Origin: Puccinia triticina
Taxonomy: Eukaryota; Basidiomycota; Pucciniomycetes; Pucciniales; Pucciniaceae
DNA length: 64,000 nt
NCBI RefSeq assembly: GCF_026914185.1
Contig: NC_070572.1
Location: 1,426,001-1,490,000 of the forward strand
Direction of reading: 5' to 3'
Of the stretch, positions 47,501 through 58,886 are shown piece by piece (position 1 is the first letter of the stretch; the number at the start of each line of letters is the position of its first letter). A program made the translations under genes and the position numbers. The notes beneath the pieces are model-generated. The model saw only the letters and a list, made by a program, of their open reading frames with translations, was not told the DNA's origin and made no database searches.

Positions 47501-48200
47501 CAAATCCTAGCTTTCCCCATCATGGGCCCTTGGCCCTCTGTTGAGAATGTTTGCGGAGTGGAAAATACCGCCGAAGCGGCATCAAAATTGTCGGCGGGGT
47601 TGGCAGGGTTCCATTCCAGCTGCGGGGGGCAGGATTCCAGTTGGGGTACGGAGTACTATCTACGGTGAGAAAAAGCTTGCCAGCCGTTTCAGGGAGTATG
47701 GAAGAGGGTAGTCTATCAAACTCACATTGCGGGGGCGGTAAAACACACACCTCCTTGTCACAAATCCTAGCTTTCCCCATCATGGGCCCTTGGCCCTCTG
47801 TTGAGGATGTTTTCGGAGTGGACGAAGCTGTGGAGGCAGCTGCAATGTCGGAGTGGTCGGAGCGGAGTGTGCGGATGGTCCAGTCAATTTGGTGTCCGTG
47901 TTTGCGGATCCATGGCATCCCAAGGATGCCGTCGTATGTGTCTTTCAGTTGGGTGATGATGAATTTTGAAGGGCGGGGTTCTTCATTCAGGGTCAGGTCA
48001 ATCCCATATGCCGCTCGGGATGTGGATCCATCGAATCCCGACACTGTTCGCCTTGAGGCGGTGGCGTTGCGGAGTAATCCCGCGGCGGCGGCGTAGGACT
48101 TGCTCAACACATCATGGGTTGCTCAGGAATCAATCAAAAAGGAGGCAGGGGGTAAGGGGTTCTGGGGTGTGGCTCTGGGAGTTGTGATGGTGCGAGAGAT
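44567..48200 (-). pseudogene. pol: Chromovirus pol: protease, RT, remnant RNase H, integrase, chromodomain
   Basis: The protease is at about 48.13 kb: 'FLIDS' then TGA then 'ATHDVLSK', so the glycine codon of the active-site D-S-G is a stop. RT (47523-46354) has 'SPWAAPVLFTGKKDGNL', 'TKLDLRNAYGNLRVAEGDED' and 'AAYLDDIMVY'. A stop follows 'WDYKCNSAF' (46353). RNase H begins ('ILECDCSDFALGAVLSQV', 'ELHPVAY') but jumps straight to its last residues 'ALSRRPD', so roughly 100 residues are missing near 46205. Integrase has 'HNTKAAGHPGRSRTL', 'CDSCQRVKAS', 'DLITDLPESRSHDSILTVVD' and 'AYHPRTDRQSE'. The C-terminus is a chromodomain ('EWEVDGILDSRRRG', 'YLVSWRGFGPAENSWEP'), which in this clade targets integration to modified chromatin. 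A 260-bp tandem duplication lies between protease and RT. Confidence 0.93.
47420..47830 (-). repeat. 260-bp period direct duplication within pol
   Basis: 'CATCATGGGCCCTTGGCCCT' occurs at 47519 and 47779 with about 140 bp of similar flanking sequence, so the peptide MMGKARICDK is encoded twice. Confidence 0.85.
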
Positions 48201-48292
48201 GAAACATCTGGGATCAATTTCATTTCTGGTTAAAGTTTGACTAGCACCAATACTACAAGACAACTCCGCTGCGCTCAGGAAAGGCACAACCT

Positions 48293-49279
48293 TCATTCCT
48301 GAGCGCCTCCATTTTTTGACGAGTCGGCCCGGCCTTTTCCGCCTTTATCCGCTGGTCCGCCTCCGCCTATCGCCGCCATCCCTTCCACTAATTGTCGGAT
48401 CTGATCCTCCATTGCCGCAATCCTGGCGTTTCCGCGGCCTTTTCCCTTCTTGGTCGGACAGTTGCGGGAGATGTGGCCCTGCGCTCCGCAATGGAAACAG
48501 AGTCCTTACCGCATCATCCGGGCCTTCTCGGAGCCGGATAGTCGTCCGTTTAACACTGATAGGTCCATGGCGTTGGGGTTGATCTTCTGTTTAGCCGGCG
48601 CTGTTCCGGCCTCCGCTCCGCTCATCGCCGTGTCAAGCTCCAGGGCCAAGGTAGCAACCTCATTAATGGTTGTGAATGCGGTGCGGGAAACAATGAGCGC
48701 CATCAGGATGTCCCGCTTCAGACCTTGGCGGTACTGGCTAAGGAGAGTGGGGATTTCCCATCCCGCTGCGGAGGCGTGCTGGACAAAGGTGTGGGTGTAG
48801 TCCGCCACAGAACCTGTCTGCTTCAGCGCTCAGAGGGCTTGTTCCGCCTTTGCCTTCTTTTCCGGGTCAAAAAACATGCCCCGGAAGGCCGCCGTGAACT
48901 CCGCCTAGGTCAGGGTGGGTGGTTCCACTGCTGCCTGGTCAAAGAACGGGGCTGCCCACACGCCCGCGGGTCCGGTCATGTACGAGGACACAAAAAGGAT
49001 TCGTGTCGTGTCGGTCGGGAACAAGTGCTTGTTCACAGTCATATATATGCCAACCTGGCGGGCAAACATCTCCGCCACCACTCCACGCTCTCCATTGAAC
49101 TTGTCGGGTTGAGCGATCTTGGGGGTCTTGGTTGCGGTTGGGGGAGGGGGTGGATTTGGAGTGCGGAGTGCGTCCTCCAACTTGGCCTCGGCCTGGCAGC
49201 GTTTTTCCTCCTTGTCATTGGCCTTCTTAGTGATGTCCGCCAGTTGTTGTCGGAGTTTGGCGGCTTCGGAGGCATCCAT
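48293..49279 (-). pseudogene. gag: Chromovirus gag
   Basis: Starts MDASEAAKLRQQLADITKK at 49279. A coiled, charged N-terminus is followed by the capsid-like region ('IAQPDKFNGERGVVAEMFAR', 'TRILFVSSYMTGPAGVWAAP', 'EFTAAFRGMFFDPEKKAKAE', 'VADYTHTFVQHASAAGWEI') and a CCHC zinc knuckle ('CFHCGAQGHISRNC'). Three in-frame stops: after PPTLT (about 48911), after EQAL (about 48835) and after ARMMR (about 48506). Gag forms the particle that packages element RNA. This copy is non-functional. Confidence 0.92.
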
Positions 49280-49418
49280 CGTATTGCTGTGTGATGTCAG
49301 AGCGGGATATTCAAGGTTTCGGAGTCAGGATGTTCAAGGTTTCGGAGTGAGAGTGATCTGGTTCTTGTTGGTCTGTTGGGTTCTTGGTCTTCGTCTCCGT
49401 CAAGTAGATCCTGCAATA

Positions 49419-49597
49419 TGTTAAGGTCTGTTCTGTGGGGAGGAAGATGGAGTCTGGGTTCTGGGGGTTCTGGATCCAAGATGGTAGATTGCAGGATGAG
49501 GAAAAAGCTTGGATCTCCAGCCTCTCAAACCTTGAGTATGGTCCGTGACATGTACATGTGAGTCTGCGCTGCGGAGCCCGCGCTACGGCTCATAACA
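49419..49597 (-). repeat. 5' LTR of the chromovirus (179 bp)
   Basis: TGTTATGAGC...CCTTAACA on the element strand, followed inward by 'TATTGCAGGATCTACTTGAC', the expected place of the primer-binding site. I could not assign a tRNA. Confidence 0.95.
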
Positions 49598-50080
49598 AAC
49601 GCAAAGTAACGTTAACGTAACTAAAAAATGCACATTATTGTTGAAGTTTCTTCTAACTTTTTCAAGTTGCATTAGGTGTATTTTTCCTTCTTTTTTTCTC
49701 ACTTGAGTTACGTTATCTGTTTTTTTTTATTCTTTATTTTTTAGAAAAGTTACGTTATTCACAGCAGCCGGCTCGCTTTAGAGCGAGCTGGGTTCGTACG
49801 CGCCGCAGTCGTACTGTTGGTTTACGTGTAATCCGACAGTACAGCCGCGGCGCACTGAACTGACGGAAGCAAGCTCGCTCCAGAGCTTGATTTCATTTTT
49901 TTTGTCAAAAGAAATTTACGTTACTGCCTGGCTCAGGAGGAAGGAAAAATCATAAGTTACTTTTCCTGAGCCCGGTCTTGCTTCAAGTTAAAAAAAACTT
50001 TGACTGGTGAGAAGATAACGGAAAACGTTACGTTACAAAAATTGCTTCAGATATCGTAACGTATGTAACTTCCCATTGTT

Positions 50081-50924
50081 GCCAAAGTAGTGAAATTTGG
50101 GAACTGATCAGACTGTAGCTTCTACATTTGGGGGTTTTGTGGTGATTGAAGGTACATAACAAATCTTTGGGGGCCTCCAAACATTTTGGTAACCATATGG
50201 GAGAAGGATTCCCACGCTGGGATGAGATATAGTGGCAGAAACACCAAGAAACCACCAAAGTAGTGATATTTGGGAACTGATCAGACTGTAGCTTCTACAT
50301 TTGGGGGTTTTGTGGTGATTGAAGGTACATAACAAATCTTTGGGGGCCTCCAAACATTTTGGTAACCATATGGGAGAAGGATTCCCACGCTGGGATGAGA
50401 TATAGTGGCAGAAACACCAAGAAACTACCAAAGTAGTGATATTTGGGAACTGATCAGACTGTAGCTTCTACATCTGGGGGTTTTGTGGTGATTAAAGGTA
50501 CATAATGAATCTTTGGGGGCCTCCAAACATTTTGGTAACCATATGGCAGAAGGATTCCCACGCTGGGATGAGATATAGTGTCAGAAACACCAAGAAACTA
50601 CCAAAGTAGTGATATTTGTGAACTGATCAGACTGTAGCTTCTACATTTGGGGTCTTTGTGGTGATGAAAGGTACATAATGAAAGTTTGGGGGCCTCTCAA
50701 AATTTTGGTAACCATATGGCAGAAGGATTCCCACGCTGGGATGGGATATAGTGGCAGAAACACCAAGAAGCTGCCAAAGTAGTGATATTTGGGAACTGAT
50801 CAGACTGTAGCTTCTACATTTGGCGTTTTTGTGGTGATTAAAGGTACATAATGAATCTTTGGGGACCTCCAAACATTTTGGTGACCATATGGCAGAAGGA
50901 TCCCCACGCTGGGATGAGATATAG
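50081..50924. repeat. 173-bp satellite array, right segment
   Basis: About five monomers in the same orientation as 43150-44133, continuing the array after the hAT-like MITE. It ends at the LTR of the next Ty3 element within the phrase GATGAGATATAG. Confidence 0.95.
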
Positions 50925-51237
50925 TGTCAGCCGGCTACGCAGCGCAAGCCAGCGTAACAATTATAAAAATGATTATAAATAATATTTTACAATTTTTTGT
51001 GACAGATATCTATGTAATCTGTCACATATTATTTAAATATATGATAAAGACTTAAAAAGATAATGTACATATAGATTAATAGTAATATTAATCTTTAAAA
51101 CTATTGAAAATGAGAAAAGATACTCTGTGTGGATAAGAAACTACGCACAAGTGCGCGATTAGAGAAAAGTATTGATCCGATTATAAGTTAGTTTAAATTA
51201 TTAATTATACAGTTACTAATCTATAACTAACATAAAA
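50925..51237 (+). repeat. 5' LTR (start certain, end uncertain) and leader
   Basis: 50925-51017 matches the 3' LTR. From 51018 the partner is missing because the 3' LTR is cut by the Helitron, so the LTR/leader boundary cannot be read. The leader is AT-rich with several short upstream ATGs. Confidence 0.8.
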
Positions 51238-54200
51238 ATGACTGCTCCCACTAGATCAAACAAACCCGAACTCAGCGGACTCCTCCCCGATCCAACAAGA
51301 CCGCGAGGAAGAGTTGCTCCAAGAACGCATCAAGAACATGAAGTTCAAGATGTTGAACCAAAAGGACGCACCACCTCCGATCTGGGAGAAGGATACCTCG
51401 AAGGATTTGGCGATGGATCTGGAAATACCTCCGTCCACATCCTCGGCGGCTATCCCAGCACCCCCTACAACGAACGGTACTCCGGTGCTCCAAGCCACGC
51501 CCAAAACATCATCACTCTTGGAGAAGGAGAAAGCGGTACGCCTGGTCAGAGAGCATATTGCTATCTGGAAGAAATGTCTCGAAGAGGAGTTAATCGGAGC
51601 GACCCCAAACCTCCGAGCCCTCTTATCCCAGGCGCAAGAAAGCCAAAAAACTCTCCAGAAACTTATGCCGAACGACGAGATCAAAGCGTTCGTCAAAGGA
51701 TGGAACCCTTGGACCGAGAAGAAGAAACACTTCCCAGCTCCTCCCAAAGAAGAACGATTTGGCAAGCGCCGCAGCTCGACTTCGATCAACTTCGAGAATC
51801 CTCACAAATGGAAGAAGGTCTCGGACATGCTCAAGATAGCCAAAGGTTTGTACAAGAACATAAACTAAGTAATAGTATTGTATCTACATTATTAGATTCT
51901 TTAGATGTAGTCAACTTAAATATTTCTACTTTAGATGCTAATAGTGAGTCTAACCTAAAAACAATTGTAAATAAGTTTGATTCTCTGTTATTTGATCTTA
52001 AAAAAGAATTCCATAATACTTCTTCTGAAGTATTGAATTGTATTGAGAAACCTTTGCCAATTGAGTTCCAGCCCCAACATTTGGAAATATTTAAAAGACT
52101 ACTCAGAGAAACTGAGGATCTTAAGAAAATATCTACTAGCACTGAGAATATTGTAAACAAAATATTCTTAAGTAATAAAGATATTGAGAATGATTCTTCA
52201 TATGAATTGTTGAGCAAAATTGAATCAATGATATCTTCTCATTCTGATTATGTAATATCTTCATTAAAACAAGATATTATCATAAACCAAAAGAAAAATG
52301 CAGATACTTTGGATGATATCAAAGATCTCTTGATACAACAAGGATCCCGTATGAATAATGTTGAGAATTTAGCTGAAGCCATGCACAAACAAGTTGATCA
52401 AGTCCAAATTGAATTGAAACAATTCAAATTAAATACAGAAAAAGCTTTTGCAGAGAAACCTGAACCTGTATTTACTCCAAAACCTGAACAATATACTCCT
52501 AAATTTAATAATCCTTTTATGCGTGATTCTGCTCCCCACAAAGCTCAAGATAATAAATCTGGAAATCAAACTGAGGGAGAGATACCTACAGGGCATAATA
52601 ATGGTTCACCACCTAATAATGGTCCACGTTACACCAATATTTTCAGAACTATGGATAATGCTGCTATAAATAAATTACTTCCTCCTATAAAAGATTGGCC
52701 TAAGTTCACAGGTCAAGGTGACTATGATCATATCAATTTTATCAGATATATAGATCATATGTTGAAATCTTATAGAGCAGATGATGAAATAGCAGTAGTG
52801 AGATTACCCAGATTATTTGAAGGAGTTGCTCTAGACTGGTTTGTTAATAAACAAGAAGAAGTTGGAGATCAAACTTGGGAAACTTGGAAAGAATTGATCA
52901 AAGCCAGGTTTGGCACTAGAAATTGGAGAAATGGAGTAAGACTAGCTCTAGATAATGATTTCTTTGACCCTGGACATAATGTTCCTCATGAATGGTGCTT
53001 AATTCAAAAAAGAAGAATAGACGCTATACATCCTTCTGCTACATTGGAAGAAAGGAATGATAGAATGCTTAACCAACTGAAATATACGGTACAGCATCCT
53101 ATGAGATGTAGATTAGGAAACAGATGTGTAGACCTAGCTGACTTCATTACTACTTTGGAAGAAGTAGTAGAACATATGGGTTTTAATAAGAATTCTAAAC
53201 ATAATCTAAGAGAGAAAATGATTTCTTCTCAAGAAGTGCCTAGAGAAGATAAAACCACTCCTACTAAAGACCAGGTTAGGAAGCCAACTCCTCAGCCTGA
53301 ATGTTACAATTGCGGAGAAGTGGGACATAAAAGACCTGATTGTCCTAAACCCCGTAAGAAAATTATGAATGTAGAAGGAGCAGAAGTTAATACCTCAGAT
53401 TCAGAAGAATCTGATGAGAGCTCAGGAATAAATCTGGTTATTAATGATGAGGAACCAGATTATAAAACTCTTGTTATTCAAGCTGATATAGGTAATGAAC
53501 TTCATGTCAATACCATTCATGGAGATTCTCATCTTACGCAGAAATGGCACCCTAGTATGGGAGTAGGACATGTCACAGATGCTAAGATTTTAACAAATAA
53601 ACCTGAACAAGGTAAGAACTATACTTTAGGTAAATCCAGCTACACTACTGTTCTTTTTGCTGGAACTGAGGTAAAAGCTTTACTTGACATTGGAGCTTTC
53701 TGTTCATGTACTAGCCAATCCTTCTTAGATAAATATAATTCTGAATGGAGAGAACACTTATTGCCTGTACCAAAAGCCAAATTCAGCAGTTGTAACTCAA
53801 ACATGCATCCTATAGGAATAGTTTCTATGCCTCTAATATTCCCTCACACTAAAGGATCAGTGAGACTTATTGTTGAATTTGTGGTATTGCAGGATGCTTT
53901 ATGTGATTATCTTATTCTAGGAAATGATACATTTTGTATGTACGGATTTGATATTTTCCAAAGTAAAGATAGGCATTATACTATAGGTGGTGATTGGAAG
54001 AGAAAGTTCCAAATTTGTAATATTAATTCTATTATAAGTGATCCAGTTACTAAAATAGATCCTGAAGTACAGAAACAAATGTTATGTTTTAAAGCAGATT
54101 ATTTAAATCAATCAGCTATTAATAATGAACTTAGTGACAGCCAGAAAATGGATATTTTGAAAATATGCTTTGATAATAAACAAGCATTTTGTACTTCAGA

Positions 54201-57180
54201 TGAACCTATTGGAGATATCAAAGGTCATGACATGAGTATAGAATTGACTGTACAAGCACCTTATCCCCCTATGTTAAGGAAGGCAGCTTACCCTTAAAGT
54301 CCTAAATCCAGAGAAGCTCTTGAAAATCATATCAATGAACTACTAGACCTCAGAGTTATCAGAAAAATTGGTCATAATGAACAAGTAGAAATGACTATTC
54401 CAGTTATGATAGCTTGGCATAATGATAAATCTCGAATGGTAGGTGATTGTAGAGCCTTGAATACTTATACTAAAGCAGATCATTACCCTATACCTAGAAT
54501 TGAACATGCTTTGCACAATTTATCTAAAGCAAAATACATTACTACAATGGATGTTTTGAAAGGATTTCATCAAATACCTATAGAAGAGGAAAGTCGTAAG
54601 TTTTTCAGGATAATTTGCCATCTGGGAGTATTTGAATATCTCCGTATGCCCTTTGGTATTAAGAATGCTCCCTCTCACTTTCAAAGAATGATGGATTCTA
54701 TATTTGGCCAATATATCAGACAGGGATGGATGATGGTATATATAGATGATATTATAATTTATTCTGATGACTGGGATGATCACAAAGAAAAGGTAAGAAT
54801 GATCTTAGAAAAATCCATTGAAGTAGGATTAAAAATGTCCATCAAAAAATGCAACTTTGGATATGGAGAGCTCAAAGCCCTGGGACGTATAGTGTCTGGT
54901 CTTATGTTAGCAGTAGATCAACACAAAGTGGCTGCAGTATTACTAAATCCCATGCCAAGTAATAAAAAAGAAATGATGTCTGTTTTGGGATTTTGTAGTT
55001 ATTATAGGCAATTTGTTCCACAGTTCTCTAATATTACCAAATGTTTGTATGCAGTTTGTAATGAGGATACAATATTTGAAATGACTTATGAGAGAGTGCA
55101 GGCTTATGAACAGTTGAAGAAACTATTGACTAGTGCACCAGTCTTAGCTCAACCTGATTATACTAAGCCATTTACATTGTACATTGATGCTTGCTTAGAT
55201 GGGTTAGGAGCAGCTCTTCATCAAGAATTTCTTATAGATGATCAAGTTGTTGAGAAACCTATCCTTTTCATATCTAGACAAATTAAGGATTCTGAAAGGA
55301 GGTATGGAGCTAGTCAAATGGAATGTTTAGCACTAGTTTGGGCTCTCAAAAAATTGCATTACTACCTTGAAGGTTCTAACTTTGTAGTAATCTCAGATTG
55401 TATGGCTGTTAAGACTCTAATGAACATGAAAACTCCTAATCGTCATATGTTGAGGTGGCAAATTGCAATACAGCAATACCGTGGTCATATGACTATAATT
55501 CATAAGGAAGGTAAAAAACATAAAAATGCTGACGGATTAAGTAGATGGGCTTTACCAAATACTCCGGATAATCCTGCGTATGATCCTGATGATGAAGATA
55601 TTTTTCCCATATTAGGTATTCATGTGTGTGATTTGGATGAGGCTTTTTATGACTTAGTCCGTAACAGTTATGATCAGGACTCAAACCTGTTAACACTGGT
55701 AGAGATCTTAAAAAATGATAATTGCCCCCCTGAGTTGATTTCTAGCTTACAATCTAAATTACTGGTAGATTATAAGTTAGGAAAATTTACTCTGTTGGAT
55801 GGATTGCTGTATTATAGAAATAAACACTCTAGTCTACTAGTACTCTGTGATAAAAATCAAATAGTTGATATACTAAAAGAGTGTCATGATAGTATAACTT
55901 CTGGGTATTTTTCAGAAGACAGAACACTAGAAAGGATTCGTAATACAGCTTGGTAGATCAATTGGAAGAAAGAAGCCCAAACTTATATAAAATCTTGTGA
56001 CATCTGCCAAAAAGCTAATAAGCAGACAGGAAAAAGATTTGGCCTTCTACAAAAAATTGCTGAACCTAAATCCCAATGGGAAATTATTAATATGGATTTT
56101 GTGACTGGTCTCCCTCCTGCTGGAGCTTATTCATATAATTCTGTATTAGTAATAGTAGACCGTTTCTCTAAGAGAGCACGTTTTATACCTAATCATAAGG
56201 ATGACACAGCTATGGAAATTGCTATGTTATTTTGGAACAGAATAATGTCTGATGTAGGAATCCCTAGAATTATTATTAGTGATTGAGATCCAAAATTTAC
56301 ATCTGAATTTTGGCGCAACTTACATGATATGTTAGGAACAAAACTTGCTTTTTCTACAGCTTATCACCCTCAGACTGATGGATTAGCTGAGAGAATAATT
56401 CAGACATTAGAGGATATGCTCCGCAGGTTCTGTTCATCTGGCTTTGAATTTAAGAACCAAGATGGTTATACACACGGCTGGGTTAACCTTCTACCAGCAT
56501 TGGAAATTGCTTATAACAGTAGTAAACACTCCACAACTAAAGAAGCTCCTTATGTCTTAGAGCGTGGGTGGATACCTAGAATGCCTAAAAACACTGTTAA
56601 TGACAAATTGCCATATATTCATCCAACTTCTTCAGATTTTAAGAAGATGCATGATCATGCAAGAAATTGTGTAGCAGAAGCTGTAGAATATAACAAAAAT
56701 AGGTGGGACAAAAGTCATAAAGAGCCAGAATTCAAGATTGGAGATAAGGTAATGTTATCTACAGTAAACTTCAATAATCTGGGAGGTAATAAAAAACTCA
56801 AACCTGCTTTTGTTGGACCTTTTGTTGTCAAGCAACTTCATGGGAAGAATGCAGTTGAAGTAATTCTGAGTGAAGAGCTTTCAAGAAAACACCCAGTTTT
56901 TCCAGTGAGTTTGATTAAACCGTGGGTATCAAGGCCTGGAGAATCAATAGATGTTCAACCTACTATTCCTGTGGAAGAGCTGGTTGAGAATGCAAAATTA
57001 CAAGTGCAGAAAATTCTAAGAGATAAAAAGGAACGTATCAATGGTAAGGATGTCCGTCTGTACCTTGTAAGATACAAAAATAATTCAGCAGATAAAGATG
57101 AATGGTTATCTGAAAATAATATTCCGGATGGAACTATTCATCTGCGTAATTATAGAATTTTGAAAAGATCTAAACCCTAA
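51238..57180 (+). pseudogene. gag-pol: gag-pol polyprotein, one frame with three nonsense codons
   Basis: 1,981 codons in one frame, interrupted by TAA (54295), TAG (55954, after NTAW) and TGA (56284, in the SD-DPKFTS motif, normally an arginine codon). Order: N-terminal region, capsid-like Gag ('GVALDWFVNKQEEVGDQTWE'), zinc knuckle 'CYNCGEVGHKRPDCPK' (about residues 689-702), protease 'ALLDIGAFCSC' (D-I-G instead of the usual D-T-G), RT ('DVLKGFHQIPIEEESRKF', 'MVYIDDIIIYSDDW'), RNase H ('LYIDACLDGLGAALHQE', 'MECLALVWALKKLHYYLE', 'NADGLSRW'), integrase ('CDICQKANKQTG', 'MDFVTGLPP', '[17 protein letters not shown]') and a C-terminal basic/chromodomain-like end ('[19 protein letters not shown]'). 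Only point nonsense changes and no frameshift after residue 210 indicate a fairly young copy. Confidence 0.93.
51314..51868 (+). CDS. Overlapping frame in the Gag N-terminal region
   Basis: A 184-codon frame in the +2 register is open through exactly the stretch where the gag frame reads as low-complexity S/R/G/P/E. Its own product looks more like a folded protein: 'LLQERIKNMKFKMLNQKDAP', 'KAVRLVREHIAIWKKCLEEE', 'LMPNDEIKAFVKGWNPWTEK'. It is also open upstream to a TGA that overlaps the gag ATG (ATGA). It is either the true N-terminus joined by frameshifting, a separate overlapping ORF, or the original frame after a one-base indel near 51240. Confidence 0.5.
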   Translation: MLQERIKNMKFKMLNQKDAPPPIWEKDTSKDLAMDLEIPPSTSSAAIPAPPTTNGTPVLQATPKTSSLLEKEKAVRLVREHIAIWKKCLEEELIGATPNLRALLSQAQESQKTLQKLMPNDEIKAFVKGWNPWTEKKKHFPAPPKEERFGKRRSSTSINFENPHKWKKVSDMLKIAKGLYKNIN

Positions 57181-57214
57181 ATTTTTCTATAGTCTCATCT
57201 TAAGGGGTAGGAAA

Positions 57215-57307
57215 TGTCAGCCGGCTACGCAGCGCAAGCCAGCGTAACAATTATAAAAATGATTATAAATAATATTTTACAATTTTTTGTGACAGATATC
57301 TATGTAA
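57215..57307 (+). repeat. 3' LTR, truncated by Helitron B
   Basis: Matches 50925-51017 exactly, then breaks after ...CTATGTAA. The 5' LTR continues TCTGTCACA there; here the sequence changes to TCTAAGTTTATT, the Helitron 5' end. Confidence 0.9.
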
Positions 57308-57329
57308 TCTAAGTTTATTAAAACCACAG

Positions 57330-58886
57330 TTTTACCAAAAAAAAATTCAAGGGTTACCCCTGTATTTAACAACTTTGCAGAAAAAATTCAACAAAAAATC
57401 AACTTGGTAAAATCCAATGTACAGGAGTTTCACTAATAACGATCCCCCAGCCTGTGACATGCCACAGGTGAAAAGGTCCCGGTGTTAACCCGCTCAGCCT
57501 GGCACAAATGTGCGAAGCAAAAGTCGGGGCTATGAGTTTGAGGACCTCAACCCGCGCAAATGCAACAGGGGAAGCCCTAGAGGCCCAACTCGCCAGCAAG
57601 CACATCCCTATATAAGTTAGTTCAACACCACGGCGTCAACAGCACACCCCTGCCTCTCATGCTCCGGCCCAACAACTGTTTCCACGCCAATCATAATACC
57701 AAGACCGCCACTTTGCGAGCAACCATCAGCATCACCCTGATGCATCACATAAGGCCGACCCTGCGTTTCCAAGCCCACCCTCCTCATAATCCAGCCAAAT
57801 CCCTCCACACATTCTCGCTACGTCGATTATTTCCTAGCAACTGCGCCCACGCCACCTCCTCCGGATGAACAGAAAGGTCACCTCCATTTCTCAAATCACA
57901 CAATTCCATTTCAACTTAAGACTTGCTTTTACACTTTTCCATTGCCCTCGCCTTCGTGTGCAGATTATGCATCACAATGATTTCCTGGTTCGTTTATCTT
58001 ACCGACCTATAGCACGTTGCTTGACCCACCTATAATGCAAAGAATTTAATCTAATGGCCTGACTGGACCGGACAACATGCAACCGCCGCCTTGGGCGGAC
58101 CCCTCCCACGACATTTCATCAACACTCACCATTCATCTCCTCAGCAGCCAACTAACTCAGACCAAACCTTTGCCCGACACCCACATAGCCCCTGGCAGTT
58201 CCCCGAATGCCTTCTACTTGACCAAAGCGTTTGTCCTGCCTTGCTGCATGATAAAAAAAAAAAATGTTCCTCATATCAAATGTCTCCATCACAACTGACT
58301 GGTCGCTCTTACTCTTTCCTTTGTAATTTGCCTCATTGTACAGGTCACACCCGTAATTGCCGCTTCACCTATCACAAGACAACATCAATACAATCGTCCG
58401 ACTGGTCCAGACAGAATGTAACCGGCTCTGCGGTCTGACCCCATCTCACGGACGTTTCACTCAATCTGACCATCAACCGGCACACTCGATATGTCACATT
58501 CAACCATCCTCATATTTGAGCTATAAAGTACGACTTGTCAGTGGAACTTCCTACCTCATTCTCCATCCCAATCTATTCATTCTTGCCTCCTCGTCATCTT
58601 CAATTCAAACATACCCCCCTTTCCCTTATCACCACATCACAAAATTTATTGATTAAATTTTCCGCCGCCTTGCGTAGGGTCTTCAAACTTTCTGAAAGCG
58701 TCACTTCCAACATATCAACAAACTTCCCCATTTCCTCAACCCACAGAAAACCTGTCTCACCGTTACCAGTTAGTCAACACATCTAACACCTCCCCCATTT
58801 TTATAGTCAGGTACTCACCGTACAATAATAAAGGATTGACTATTTTCTTTTTTCCACCAGTATAAAACCAAACTTCAACTTCTGTG
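57330..58886. other. Helitron B 5' region, no gene supported
   Basis: Corresponds in position to the 29.9-31.2 kb region of Helitron A. Small pyrimidine-rich frames only. Confidence 0.4.

Larger units (their letters stand above)
44168..49597 (-). mobile_element. Ty3/gypsy chromovirus, 5.4 kb, defective
   Basis: LTRs 49419-49597 (5') and 44168-44369 (3'), flanked by AACGC on both sides (44163-44167, 49598-49602). The polypurine tract 'AAAGGGGGGATAA' abuts the 3' LTR. Gene order on the minus strand is gag, protease, RT, remnant RNase H, integrase, chromodomain. Gag and pol contain stops, and most of RNase H is deleted. Confidence 0.95.
44134..50080. mobile_element. hAT-like MITE containing the Ty3 element
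   Basis: GCCAAAGT occurs directly outside both ends (44126-44133 and 50081-50088), an 8-bp target duplication in the satellite. The ends are 'CCACAATGCAGGGAGGTTAC' and, inverted, 'AACAATGGGAAGTTACATAC'. Without the Ty3 element the MITE is only about 0.5 kb, non-coding, with GTTACGTTA-type repeats and a GC-rich palindrome at 49802-49852. The 8-bp duplication and CAATG termini suggest the hAT superfamily. Confidence 0.7.
50925..57307 (+). mobile_element. AT-rich Ty3/gypsy element with one long gag-pol frame
   Basis: 'TGTCAGCCGGCTACGCAGCG' starts both LTRs (50925 and 57215), which are identical over the 93 bp that can be compared. A polypurine tract 'AAGGGGTAGGAAA' abuts the 3' LTR. The coding frame runs 51238-57180. 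The 3' LTR is interrupted at 57307/57308 by Helitron B, so the element's true right end lies beyond the window. The full LTR length and the primer-binding site could not be fixed. The base composition is far more AT-rich than the neighbouring chromovirus. Confidence 0.93.

Noticed and set aside
51256..51789. 177-codon minus-strand frame under the Gag N-terminus
   Set aside because: Serine-rich antisense frame; the two plus-strand frames are better supported.
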